This document shows positions 34,655 through 43,543 of a stretch of 64,000 nucleotides of DNA, in pieces. Each line of letters opens with the position of its first letter. The stretch's first letter is position 1. Source of the DNA: Spirochaetaceae bacterium (GTDB lineage: Bacteria > Spirochaetota > Spirochaetia > Treponematales > Treponemataceae); assembly GCA_017618015.1 (NCBI GenBank), contig JAFZVC010000096.1, positions 46,976-110,975 of the forward strand, in the 5' to 3' direction. The notes beneath the pieces are model-generated. The model was not told where the DNA came from. It did no database searches and was given only the letters and a program-made list of their open reading frames with translations. The position numbers were made by a program, and so were the translations under genes.

Positions 34655-35827
34655 TCATACGCGCGCGACTCCGCTCTTTACGGCAGCCTCTGCGACAGCT
34701 TTTGAAACAGCCTCTACAACGCGGCTGTCGAACGGAGACGGAATAACGTATTCCTCGCGACGCTCTTCATCGCTAACAAGATCAGCAATCGCATAAGCTG
34801 CCGCAATTTTCATCTGGTCGTTTATATCACGAGCGCGTACGCTGAGTGCGCCTTTGAAAATGCCAGGGAAGCCCAGCACATTGTTAACCTGGTTCGGATA
34901 ATCGCTTCTTCCTGTCGCAATAACTCTTGCACCAGCTTCTTTCGCGTCCTCAGGATAAATCTCCGGGTCAGGATTCGCCATCGCAAAAACGATCGGGTCA
35001 GAAGCCATCGATTTGACCATTTCTTTTGTAAGGCAGCCCGGCTTTGAAACACCAATGAAAACATCAGCGTCCTTAACGGCATCTTTCAGTTCTCCTGTAA
35101 CGTGGCGCGGGTTAGTGTTCTTCTCGAGCCACAATTTGTGACTTCCCGCACTTCCGCGACCATCGTAAATAACACCTTTAGAGTCGATGGCAACTATATC
35201 CTTAACGCCGACCGTCATCAGCATTTTGATGATTGCAGTTCCTGCTGCGCCCGGTCCGTTCAAAACAACCCGGATTTTCGACATTTCCTTGCCGACAACA
35301 CGAAGCGCGTTTATAAGAGCTGCCGTAACAACGATAGCCGTACCATGCTGATCATCGTGGAAAACCGGAATATCAAGCTCTTTTCTAAGCCTGTCCTCTA
35401 TCTCAAAGCACTCAGGGCTTTTAATGTCCTCAAGATTTATGCCGCCGAACGTAGGTGCGACAGCTTTACAGAAAGTAACGACTTCATCAGGCGTATCAGC
35501 CTTGATGACGAGTGGGAACGCATCAACTCCCGCGAATTCTTTGAAAAGAATGCACTTACCTTCCATAACAGGAAGACCTGCTTCCGGCCCGATATTTCCA
35601 AGCCCAAGAACCGCAGTTCCGTTCGAGATAACGGCTACCGTGCGGCTTTTAAGTGTGTATTTGTAAACATCATCCGGATTATCGTGAATCTTCCGGCACG
35701 GCTCGGCTACGCCCGGCGTATATGCCGTAGATAAATCTTCCCGAGTTTTAACGGGAACCATGCTCGTAGTTTCGAGCTTGCCATTGTTTTTCTCATGCAT
35801 TTCGAGAGAGAGCTGATTGTAATTCAT
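34655..35827 (-). CDS. NAD(P)-dependent malic enzyme, short bacterial type
   Basis: A 390-residue malic enzyme that oxidatively decarboxylates malate to pyruvate. The N-terminal domain has STAYTPGVAEPCRKIH and NGTAVLGLGNIGPEAGLPVMEGK, followed by the metal-site residues ECFEIEDRLR and PVFHDDQHGTAIV. The Rossmann loop is LNGPGAAGTAI and the C-terminal MANPDPEIYPEDA is typical. Length is normal for the short form without phosphotransacetylase domain. ATG 35827 lies 6 nt after a -10 box and has no Shine-Dalgarno, so leaderless translation is likely. First gene of the malic enzyme-fumarase operon. Confidence 0.93.
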   Translation of the reverse strand: MNYNQLSLEMHEKNNGKLETTSMVPVKTREDLSTAYTPGVAEPCRKIHDNPDDVYKYTLKSRTVAVISNGTAVLGLGNIGPEAGLPVMEGKCILFKEFAGVDAFPLVIKADTPDEVVTFCKAVAPTFGGINLEDIKSPECFEIEDRLRKELDIPVFHDDQHGTAIVVTAALINALRVVGKEMSKIRVVLNGPGAAGTAIIKMLMTVGVKDIVAIDSKGVIYDGRGSAGSHKLWLEKNTNPRHVTGELKDAVKDADVFIGVSKPGCLTKEMVKSMASDPIVFAMANPDPEIYPEDAKEAGARVIATGRSDYPNQVNNVLGFPGIFKGALSVRARDINDQMKIAAAYAIADLVSDEERREEYVIPSPFDSRVVEAVSKAVAEAAVKSGVARV

Positions 35828-35833
35828 GCGCTT

Positions 35834-35862
35834 ATAGTAATGATAATCAAGCACAAATTCAA
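35834..35862 (-). promoter_or_regulatory. Promoter of the malic enzyme-fumarase operon (leaderless type)
   Basis: On the minus strand TTGAAT (35857-35862), a 17-bp spacer and TACTAT (35834-35839) end 6 nt before the ATG at 35827. Transcription would start on or next to the A of the start codon. Confidence 0.65.
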
Positions 35863-35978
35863 TTATGTATAATATTTTAAAGATAGATATTTGGGATTAG
35901 GGCGTGCCCGACGGTGGCTGCCCAAACTGGACACCCACCTTACGGTCGGGCTTTGCGGGGTTCCGGCATCCGCCTACA

Positions 35979-36014
35979 TTGCCGCTTGACAAGCGGCAAC
36001 AGCCCTTCCGGGCT
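35979..36014. repeat. REP-like palindromes between malic enzyme and murJ
   Basis: Two perfect hairpins adjoin: TTGCCGCTT-gac-AAGCGGCAA (35979-35999) and AGCCC-ttcc-GGGCT (36001-36014), followed by GCCCCTAC. The genes on both sides are divergent, so a terminator is not expected here, and a REP-type element is more likely. Upstream bases 35895-35975 are GC-rich with related words (GTGCCCGAC, GGTCGGGC). Confidence 0.5.
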
Positions 36015-36047
36015 GCCCCTACAATCCCTCACGCATCATCAACAACG

Positions 36048-36076
36048 TTGCACATCAAATTATAAAGTGATATTAT
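36048..36076 (+). promoter_or_regulatory. Promoter of murJ
   Basis: TTGCAC (36048-36053), a 17-bp spacer and TATTAT (36071-36076) end 12 nt before ATG 36089. The leader would be only about 6 nt, with no ribosome binding site. Confidence 0.55.
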
Positions 36077-36088
36077 CCAAGCTGTCTT

Positions 36089-37768
36089 ATGGAAGAAAAC
36101 GAAAAAACAGTTCAGCCAACGCCGGAGCCAGTGCAAACAGAAGGTTCCGCACAATCCGCAGCTTCCGCTGCCAACAAAAAATCTCTTGTACGCTCCGGAC
36201 TAAGCCTTTCTTTTCTAACGCTTCTCTCGCGCATTCTCGGGCTTATCCGCGAAATGACGAAAGCAGCTTTCCTCGGCACTTCGTTTCTTGCCGATGCTTT
36301 TACGTTCGCGTTCCAATTGCCTAATCTTTTCCGCCGGCTTTTCGCGGAGAACAGCATATCCGTAGCGTTTATCCCGACTTTCAAAAGCTATATCGAACAG
36401 GAACAGGCTGACCCCTCAAAAAAACAAGAGACAAAAGAGTTTCTTAAAGCGACTTTCACGCTTATCTCGTTTTTGACGACAGTTTTCACGCTGCTCGGCA
36501 TTCTGCTTGCTCCGCTTATCACGCCGTTTTTCACCGAAAGCAACGATCCGGAGCTTGTTTCCGAAATGGCAGTTCTTACGCGCATAATGTTCCCATATCT
36601 TATTGTCATTTCGATAGCGGCGTTTTTCCAGGGCATTTTGAACGGCATGAAGATTTTTGCACCGTCCGGCTTTACGCCAGTGCTGTTCAACCTAATCGTT
36701 ATCTTGGCAAGTTATATTCTTTCGCCATATACAGTTAACCCAGCGAGAGCAATGGCGATAGGCGTAATATCCGGTGGCTCGGTACAGGCTTTGTTCCAGC
36801 TGCCGTTCGTTCTTAAAAACCGCCGGACAGTCCAGTTTACATCGCTCAAAAAGGCGTTCACAAACCCCGGAACAAGAAAAGTTCTCCGGCTCGTCGCGCC
36901 GACAATCTTCGGCATGGCGGCGTATCAGCTGAACGACCTCGTTTCTATGTGGCTCGCCGGCAACGCAGGCCCCGGAATCCAGTCGAGTCTTTCATACTCG
37001 CTCCGCTTGCAGGAGCTTATCCTCGGTATATTCGCCGTATCGGTCGGTACGGTAATTCTGCCCGACCTTACGTCGTTCGCAGACAAAAAACTCGACAAAG
37101 AGTTCAACGACCTTCTTCTTTCCTCAATTCGCATAATCACGCTGATTGCAATTCCGGTGACGTTCTTCGCCATGTCGTTCAGCGACAACATAATCAGGCT
37201 TGTGTACAAGTCAAAAAACTTCACGGAAGAGTCCGTTATGCTCACAAACAAAGCATTTTTGTTTCACATGACGGGTCTTTTCTTTATCGCTGTGAACAGG
37301 ATAATCTCGCCGGCGTTCTACGCGAAAAAGAACACAAAATCCCCGACGATTGCGGGTGTAATCTGTTTCGCCGTGAACATGGCTGTCGCCGCTTGCCTTG
37401 CGAAGCCGTTCCAGGGCGGAGGAATTGCACTTGCGCTTTCAATAGCGAGCGCGGTTAACACTATCGTACTTTTTGTTTTTATGAAAAAAGATAAAATAGC
37501 CGATGCGTCTTTTATGTTAAAAGGCACGTTCTTGTACGTCCTTCGCATTTTAATTTTCTCGGTCGTGGCGACTGCTGCAGCATATCTGATAAAAAAGCCG
37601 GTTTTCGCGCTTTTTAACACTGGAAACCGCTTTATTGACCAAGGCGTACCGCTTGTAATCTGCGGACTTGCGTTTGCGGCTGTAGGAGTGCTGCTGCTCG
37701 TGATTACAAAAGATCCGCTTGTTGCGACGATTTGGAGACGATTCGGTAAAAAAGGGGGAAAAAAATGA
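36089..37768 (+). CDS. murJ: Lipid II flippase MurJ
   Basis: A 559-residue membrane protein with about 14 helices. The MurJ/MviN signature is seen at GLSLSFLTLLSRILGLIREM and in ADAFTFAFQLPNLFRRLFAE, where Arg residues in the central cavity and the ALLAPLITPF-like end of helix 3 bind lipid II. MurJ moves lipid-linked peptidoglycan precursor across the inner membrane. The first 30 residues (EKTVQPTPEPVQTEGSAQ) are a hydrophilic extension not usual in the family. The stop overlaps the next start by 4 bp (ATGA), so the peptidase gene is co-translated. Confidence 0.93.
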   Translation: MEENEKTVQPTPEPVQTEGSAQSAASAANKKSLVRSGLSLSFLTLLSRILGLIREMTKAAFLGTSFLADAFTFAFQLPNLFRRLFAENSISVAFIPTFKSYIEQEQADPSKKQETKEFLKATFTLISFLTTVFTLLGILLAPLITPFFTESNDPELVSEMAVLTRIMFPYLIVISIAAFFQGILNGMKIFAPSGFTPVLFNLIVILASYILSPYTVNPARAMAIGVISGGSVQALFQLPFVLKNRRTVQFTSLKKAFTNPGTRKVLRLVAPTIFGMAAYQLNDLVSMWLAGNAGPGIQSSLSYSLRLQELILGIFAVSVGTVILPDLTSFADKKLDKEFNDLLLSSIRIITLIAIPVTFFAMSFSDNIIRLVYKSKNFTEESVMLTNKAFLFHMTGLFFIAVNRIISPAFYAKKNTKSPTIAGVICFAVNMAVAACLAKPFQGGGIALALSIASAVNTIVLFVFMKKDKIADASFMLKGTFLYVLRILIFSVVATAAAYLIKKPVFALFNTGNRFIDQGVPLVICGLAFAAVGVLLLVITKDPLVATIWRRFGKKGGKK

Positions 37769-38904
37769 AAACACAAAACGAAATGACAGCGATATATAAA
37801 AAGCGCCGCGCTGATTTTGCGACATGGTTAGCGCAACAGGGAACTGGCGCAATGATTTTCATAGATTCAGAAGAGCACAGGTCACCTTCAATCCGATATT
37901 TTACAGGTCACCCGCAGGACGCAGTTCTTTGCATCGCTGTTGACGGCTCTTCCGTGCTTATTCCGTGGGACGAGATTCTTGCGAACAAAATTGCATGCGT
38001 TGACTTTATCATTCCGTACACACGTTACGAGCGTCAGGAAGTAAAAGCCGCTGCCGGAGCTTTGAAAAAACTTAAGGTTCCAGCCAATTCTCGCGTAGAA
38101 ATCCCTGGTTCAACGCCTTACCCGAATTTCTTGAAATTCGTTGACGGGCTTTCTGAATACGATGTTATTTGTCGCGAGAATGGTGGCGAGGAAACTGCTG
38201 CCGATATGAGGGCTATAAAAGACTCATACGAGATTTCGTGCATCGAGAAAGCGGCAGAAATTACGGACAAGCTTATAGACACGATAGAAGCCGGAGTTAA
38301 GGACGGCACTATAAAAACAGAGATGGATGCCGCGCTGCTTATTGAACGCGAATGTCGGGCGGCGGGCTGCGAAGGAACCGGCTTTGATACGCTGGCGGCA
38401 GGACCGGCAAGAAGTTTTGGCATTCACTGTTTCCCGAACTATACGGCGGGCGAATTCCCAGCGCAAGGTCTTTCGATACTCGACTTCGGCGTAATTTACA
38501 ACGGCTACACAAGCGATGTTACGATTACAGTTGCAAAAGGTCCGCTTACTGAAGCACAGGAAAAGCAGCTTGCGCTTGTCCAGAAAGCGTATGACGAATG
38601 TTTGAGCCTTTATGCTAAAGACGTACCGATAAAAGCTGCCTCACAAAAAGCGGATGATGTTTTCGCGAAAGCAAAGCGGGTTATGCCGCACAGCCTTGGT
38701 CACGGAATTGGGTTGGAGTGTCACGAGGCTCCTGGAATAAGGCTTCGTGCGCCGCAGGAAAGCGTTTTTAAGCCCGGAATGGTCGTAACGCTTGAACCAG
38801 GCCTGTACGACGACGAGATTGGCGGCTGTCGCCTTGAAAACGATATCCTGATAACGGAAGACGGAAACAAAGTCCTGACCCACGCAAGGATTATAAGGAT
38901 TTAA
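37765..38904 (+). CDS. M24-family aminopeptidase P / Xaa-Pro peptidase
   Basis: A 379-residue metallopeptidase. The creatinase N-terminal domain (residues ~8-150) is followed by the pita-bread domain with dinuclear metal ligands: Asp in LSILDFGVIYNGYTSDVTITV, His in HSLGHGIGLECHE, Glu in MVVTLEPGLY and Glu in GGCRLENDILIT. This order is full and intact. Such enzymes remove an N-terminal residue that precedes proline from peptides, in the cytoplasm. It is translated from the murJ message by an ATGA overlap. Confidence 0.92.
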   Translation: MKTQNEMTAIYKKRRADFATWLAQQGTGAMIFIDSEEHRSPSIRYFTGHPQDAVLCIAVDGSSVLIPWDEILANKIACVDFIIPYTRYERQEVKAAAGALKKLKVPANSRVEIPGSTPYPNFLKFVDGLSEYDVICRENGGEETAADMRAIKDSYEISCIEKAAEITDKLIDTIEAGVKDGTIKTEMDAALLIERECRAAGCEGTGFDTLAAGPARSFGIHCFPNYTAGEFPAQGLSILDFGVIYNGYTSDVTITVAKGPLTEAQEKQLALVQKAYDECLSLYAKDVPIKAASQKADDVFAKAKRVMPHSLGHGIGLECHEAPGIRLRAPQESVFKPGMVVTLEPGLYDDEIGGCRLENDILITEDGNKVLTHARIIRI

Positions 38905-38956
38905 GCGCGAGCTTTATCCAGTTTTCCGGTGTTCCGTGGCCCGCTAACGCTTGGTC

Positions 38957-38980
38957 TTTTTGCCCGAAATCGGGCAAAAA
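38957..38980. terminator. Bidirectional terminator between convergent genes
   Basis: TTTTTGCCCG-aaat-CGGGCAAAAA is a near-perfect stem with T-runs on both strands, placed between the peptidase gene (plus) and the TPR gene (minus). The remaining spacer to 39061 has GC-rich words but no gene. Confidence 0.8.
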
Positions 38981-39061
38981 TCCTCGCCAAAGGCGACCAC
39001 TCCACCCCGGCGCGTAGAAGGGGTTGTTTGCGGGAGCCCTGCGAGTAAATACGATGTATTG

Positions 39062-42019
39062 CTACTTTTGAGCTTTGTTAATCAGCTTATCTACTTCTTT
39101 GCCCAACAACCATGACTGCGACGCGTCCGGCAAGCTTTTTATAAGCGTGCGCATGTACGTCATTGTTTTAAGCAGACTCGGCTTATTGTCGGTTTTAATG
39201 CCCGCGATTCCGCCGGTCTTACGAATCGCCGATGCCGCAGAGAGCAACCCCGGTTTTCCAGAAAGCCGTTCTATAACGTAATCGAGCTTAAGCTTGTTAA
39301 GGCTGTTGAAGAACGCGTCTTTTTGCACTTGCGGCAAACTTGAGCTCAGTGTTCTAAGAGTCTTGAACATATCCGCGGCATCACGGAAATCTTTCTTCAC
39401 AGGTGCGTTCACAACATTCTGCAATGCGTCACTAACAAGATTCATAGTTGTTTTCTCATCCCTATGAGGATTCTCTTCATTATGCGGTATTTCTTCTGCG
39501 GTGGAATCGCGGGACTCACGCTCATCTGCAAAAACAGGCTCTTCCGAGGCTGGCTCTTCAGCTGGCGCTTCTTCTGAAGCAAATTCGTCTACATCTTCCT
39601 CTGGCTGCTCTTCGTCAAAAGCTGGTAAATCTGCTTCAGGCTCCTCAGCTGGCGGCTCCTCCATAAAATCGGGTTCTTCCGCCTCTGGCACTTCTGCTTC
39701 AGCTGATTCTGCGGCTGCCTCTTCATCCGGCATGAGCATTTCGTCACCCGGCTCCACATCCTCTTCGTAGAAAGGCTGTTCCTCTTCATCAAGCGTATTG
39801 TCTGCGAATGGCTCACCAATATCATCATCAGCTGGAAGTGGTTCCGTCATTTCTGGCGGTGGTACATCAGGATCAGCCTCAAATCCGCTATCCATAAGAT
39901 CCGGGCTTTGTTCCGGAACCATGTCAGGCTCGGCTTCAAAAGGCATATCCGATTCAGGCTCCGGTGCACGTTTTGGCGGCTGCATCATCTGTGGCTGTTG
40001 CTGAGCTGGCTCCTTGCGTGGAGACGCCGGATATGGCTGCTGCTCTGGATAAGGCTGCGGCTGCATCGGGTACGACGGATACTGCGGTTGGTACGAAACC
40101 GGCTGCTGCTCCTCTTCAAAAGTATCTTCCTCAAAATCGTCTTTTTCGAACGGGGAACCAGATACATCGAGCACTTCATTTTCTTCCGAAGGCGAATATT
40201 TTGGCGTGTAGTTGTAATCGAGCGGATTGAAATCCGTATCATCATCTGAACCAACAGACGCTTCAAACGGCATATCTTTCGGCATAAGGTCGGATTTATC
40301 GAGTGTTTCTTTGCGGTCGTCATACTCTTCCGACTGAAAATCAATAGGAGAATCTTCTTCCATTATCAAATTGGAGAACTCATCCTCCAAATCAAGATTT
40401 TCGCTGTCTTTGTATTCAAGTTTCAAAAGCTCGTCAAAATCTATGTTGTCATAGGCATCAATATCCTGTCCGACAGAATCGTCTTCGGGCTGCTGTCCTT
40501 CAGCAACGGACTGTTTTGCCATGTTTTCCACAGAATTCTCATACAGGCGGATTTTTTCTTTCAATTCTTCCGGTGTTTCATCTCCGTTTGAATCAGAAAG
40601 AAGCTCCGACATATCTGCCGTCTGCTTTTTGTTTGTCTCCGCGAACGCACCCACTCTGGAAACAGCTTCCGAAACACGTCCGTTTCCGCCGTCTTTGTCC
40701 AGAATCTTCTTGAACACATCAAGAGACTCGTCGTACCGCTGCTGCTCTTCGTAGATATCACCAAGCGTGCACAAAGCCTCCACGTTGTCGCCCTGCTTTT
40801 CCAGGTACTTGTTCATGTAGTCCTCTGCGTTCGCATAATCACCCATGCGTTTGAACTGCAAAGCAGCATCCCAAAGGAAATTGACATATCCCGGTTTTAT
40901 CTCGCATATGCGCTTGAAACAACCGTGCGCTTTGTCGGTTTTTCCAGCGCGGATAAAGTATTGAGAAAGCAGGTTCAAAACCTCTGGATTATCCGGGTTT
41001 TCTGTCCGCTCTTTGTTAAGAAGCTCGCCGGCATCCTTTAGTTTTCCCTGATTCAGCATAAGCTGTATTTTTCTGCGCGTAATCTCATGCTCGCTGACAG
41101 AATTTTCTTTCATGCGCTCAAGAAGATTGTAGGCTTCTTCGTAACGGTTCTCTTTCTCGTAAACGCGCTCCAAACGACCCATAACGTTGCTGTCACCGGG
41201 ACGAGCGTTCAAAACATCGCGGTATACACTCTCTGCCTCGCTGTAGTTTCCGCGCTTCACGTAAAGCCGACCCTGCGTAATCATAATATTGTTGTTCTCA
41301 GGGTTTATCTTAAGCGCCTGCGATATAAGCTCCTGTGCATCCGGGAAATCTTTTTCCTGGATATAAAGCTCCGCGAGTCCGTTCATCGCGTCCGGCCAAC
41401 CTGGTTTTGCGCGAAGCGCGTTCTCGTATGAGTTGCGGGCTTCGTCAAACTTGCCCTGAGCAAGGAAACTTAACGCTGAGTTATAGTGCAGGACGGGATG
41501 GTTCTGGTCAACCTGAAGACCTTTCCAATATGTCTGCAAAGCTTTCTTGTGGTCTCCGCGCTTCGCATAAATCGCACCAAGATGATTGTAAGCAAGAACA
41601 TCGCCGGGGTTATCCTCTATGACGGCAGTAAAACATTCCGCCGCCTCGTCATATTTTTCCATGAGCTTGTACGTAAAGCCCATGTTGTATTTAACTTCGC
41701 TGCTGTCTTTGAGCTTAAGGGCGCGGTCAAGAACTTTAATGGATTCATCGTATTTTCCAAGTCTGCGGAAAACACCGCCAAGGCTGTTCAAAGCCTCGAA
41801 GTTGGCGGGATCGACTTTGAGCACGTTCACATACGCACCTTCCGCACGGCTGTCCTGCCCCGCTTTGACATACGTAGAGCCAAGTTTCAGAAGTACATCC
41901 TTATTTGTAGGATCCTTTGCAAGAACAGTTCTGTAAAGACGGGCAGCCAGGGTAAAATCCCTGGCGAGAAGAGCAGAGTCAGCCCTGTTCAGAGTAAAAT
42001 CGTTTTTCTTGTCGCTCAT
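39062..42019 (-). CDS. Large TPR protein with acidic Pro/Glu-rich linker
   Basis: A 985-residue protein without signal peptide. Residues ~10-480 are at least a dozen TPR units (LARDFTLAARLYRTVLAKDP, ALNSLGGVFRRLGKYDESIK, AYNHLGAIYAKRGDHKKALQ). Residues ~500-890 are strongly acidic and rich in Pro, Glu, Asp and Gln, including a PQYPSYPMQPQPYPEQ stretch, and are likely disordered. A folded C-terminus (~895-985, SLPQVQKDAFFNSLNKLKLD, then MRTLIKSLPDASQSWLLGKE) closes it. It probably acts as a cytoplasmic scaffold. The gene lies 7 bp after the LamG/FN3 gene. No named family recognised beyond TPR. Confidence 0.8.
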   Translation of the reverse strand: MSDKKNDFTLNRADSALLARDFTLAARLYRTVLAKDPTNKDVLLKLGSTYVKAGQDSRAEGAYVNVLKVDPANFEALNSLGGVFRRLGKYDESIKVLDRALKLKDSSEVKYNMGFTYKLMEKYDEAAECFTAVIEDNPGDVLAYNHLGAIYAKRGDHKKALQTYWKGLQVDQNHPVLHYNSALSFLAQGKFDEARNSYENALRAKPGWPDAMNGLAELYIQEKDFPDAQELISQALKINPENNNIMITQGRLYVKRGNYSEAESVYRDVLNARPGDSNVMGRLERVYEKENRYEEAYNLLERMKENSVSEHEITRRKIQLMLNQGKLKDAGELLNKERTENPDNPEVLNLLSQYFIRAGKTDKAHGCFKRICEIKPGYVNFLWDAALQFKRMGDYANAEDYMNKYLEKQGDNVEALCTLGDIYEEQQRYDESLDVFKKILDKDGGNGRVSEAVSRVGAFAETNKKQTADMSELLSDSNGDETPEELKEKIRLYENSVENMAKQSVAEGQQPEDDSVGQDIDAYDNIDFDELLKLEYKDSENLDLEDEFSNLIMEEDSPIDFQSEEYDDRKETLDKSDLMPKDMPFEASVGSDDDTDFNPLDYNYTPKYSPSEENEVLDVSGSPFEKDDFEEDTFEEEQQPVSYQPQYPSYPMQPQPYPEQQPYPASPRKEPAQQQPQMMQPPKRAPEPESDMPFEAEPDMVPEQSPDLMDSGFEADPDVPPPEMTEPLPADDDIGEPFADNTLDEEEQPFYEEDVEPGDEMLMPDEEAAAESAEAEVPEAEEPDFMEEPPAEEPEADLPAFDEEQPEEDVDEFASEEAPAEEPASEEPVFADERESRDSTAEEIPHNEENPHRDEKTTMNLVSDALQNVVNAPVKKDFRDAADMFKTLRTLSSSLPQVQKDAFFNSLNKLKLDYVIERLSGKPGLLSAASAIRKTGGIAGIKTDNKPSLLKTMTYMRTLIKSLPDASQSWLLGKEVDKLINKAQK

Positions 42020-42026
42020 AATTCAC

Positions 42027-43535
42027 TCACTGTCTTTTACGGTACATCGGTCGTGCATAGACTTCCTGGGACAATTGTCCAATTATTTGGGGAGACGATG
42101 CAGAAACTCCTGCCACTGCAAAATAATATATTTTTCCGTTCTCAAGACCGGTTATTTTTATGCTTGTCTTTTTACCGACATATATCGGGGAGCTGCCCTC
42201 TGCGGCGTCGTTACCTAAGTATTCGCCGGGGCGTTTTCCGTAATAGACTATATAACCCGCAGTGTTGCTCATGCTGTTACCAGCTGTTCCAGACCACGAA
42301 AGCTCCACGTACCCGTCGCCTGCGACGGCGCGGATGTCGTACGGGGTAACGGGAATCTCGTTCTCGTTATATGTTATGGTGAATTCCGATACAGACGGAG
42401 AAACTGAACACGCTCCGTCAGGGTACAAGTCGGCGGCGAGCTGGAACCAAACGCCGTCAACATCTTCAAGTGTCTCGCCTGGCGTAAAAGCCTTCCACTC
42501 AGGGGTTGTCTCTGTCCAGTCAAACGGAGATTCCGCCGAACGCACGTAATATTCAACCCAAGTTTGCTCAGGAACAGTCGCCAGAGCGTCAACCGAAAGG
42601 ACTTTGGCTCCGTTGCTGCCGAGCGTAAAAATTTTTGTCTCAAAGCGGCCACCGTCTTCCGGGTAAAGGAAAGCCGCATTCTCGTTTTTGTCACAGTTCC
42701 GCCGGATGCAGAAGTTGTCGATCCAGCCTGTGTAAGACGGGCAGATATTCAGCGTCGCCGGAACACCAAGGTGGGCTTCGAATACGGTACCGCGCTCAAA
42801 TCCGCTGTCAGTGATGAAACGCACATCTTCCGTAATTCCGTTCATCTTATACTCAAGCATGCCTGTCTCCGCATCAAACGAAATTTCGTGATGCGTCCAA
42901 GTCCCAGGAATAAGCGGAGTCGTTCCCATGAGCATACACGAAGAATTTGTCTCGCTCATTATGTCAAAGACATTCGTAAAATCCCAACGCATACGGCTTC
43001 CGTACACAGTTGCGGAAATATTCTGATAAAGAGAATAGCTTTCAAGATTCCGTGATGAACGCCATGAGAAGATGACCTCACCGTTTCCAGAGGCGAGCGG
43101 ACAAAGCCAGAACTCAATTGAGAAGGAATCGGTAAGTCCCTGTCTTCCGAAAAGCGAATGGGGGCTGCCTGTAAGTTTTATGCCGGAAGTTTCGCTCCTA
43201 GAGAGAGCTGCTTTTTCACCGCGCGCAGAATTGTCGCCAACGAAAACTTCCGCAGAATCGACAATGTAGTTGCCTGTTTCTTCTGAAACATTGCCGTTTT
43301 CAAAAGTTAGCAGTAAATCAGTCGAATCATCAGGATTTATCGTCTGTTCCGAAAGCATGTAGCTATCGTATCCGTATCTTCCTGTACCGATTGTAACGTT
43401 CTGTGTATAATATAAAACACCTTTCCATCCCTGTTTTCCACCAAGCACGAGCGTCTGCTCACCAAATAACGGCTGAATTAAGCATGAGAACAGTAGACAA
43501 AAAGCTGAAAAAAAATATATTTGTTTTCTAACCAT
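42027..43535 (-). CDS. Exported LamG-like and fibronectin type III protein
   Basis: A 502-residue exported protein with signal peptide MVRKQIYFFSAFCLLFSCLIQPLFG. Residues ~85-270 resemble a concanavalin A/LamG jelly roll (DSFSIEFWLCPLA, GTWTHHEISFDAETGMLEYKMNG, GWIDNFCIRR). Residues ~405-490 are a fibronectin type III domain (TPYDIRAVAGDGYVELSWSG, YIVYYGKRPGEY, ITGLENGKIYYFAVAGV). Both domains bind proteins or glycans on the outside. ATG 43535 is chosen for the signal peptide; an upstream in-frame start would run into uvrC. Its ATG lies only 8 bp from that of uvrC on the opposite strand. Confidence 0.8.
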   Translation of the reverse strand: MVRKQIYFFSAFCLLFSCLIQPLFGEQTLVLGGKQGWKGVLYYTQNVTIGTGRYGYDSYMLSEQTINPDDSTDLLLTFENGNVSEETGNYIVDSAEVFVGDNSARGEKAALSRSETSGIKLTGSPHSLFGRQGLTDSFSIEFWLCPLASGNGEVIFSWRSSRNLESYSLYQNISATVYGSRMRWDFTNVFDIMSETNSSCMLMGTTPLIPGTWTHHEISFDAETGMLEYKMNGITEDVRFITDSGFERGTVFEAHLGVPATLNICPSYTGWIDNFCIRRNCDKNENAAFLYPEDGGRFETKIFTLGSNGAKVLSVDALATVPEQTWVEYYVRSAESPFDWTETTPEWKAFTPGETLEDVDGVWFQLAADLYPDGACSVSPSVSEFTITYNENEIPVTPYDIRAVAGDGYVELSWSGTAGNSMSNTAGYIVYYGKRPGEYLGNDAAEGSSPIYVGKKTSIKITGLENGKIYYFAVAGVSASSPQIIGQLSQEVYARPMYRKRQ

Positions 43536-43543
43536 AATTGCGT

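Noticed and set aside
33643..34746. A 367-codon plus-strand frame opposite the fumarase alpha gene
   Set aside because: The opposite strand encodes a full iron-sulphur fumarase subunit; this frame has no recognisable domain and a basic, repetitive end.
39448..40249. Plus-strand frames rich in Ser/Gly or Arg/Leu opposite the acidic TPR protein
   Set aside because: They are mirror images of the Glu/Asp/Pro-rich linker codons and have no translation signals.
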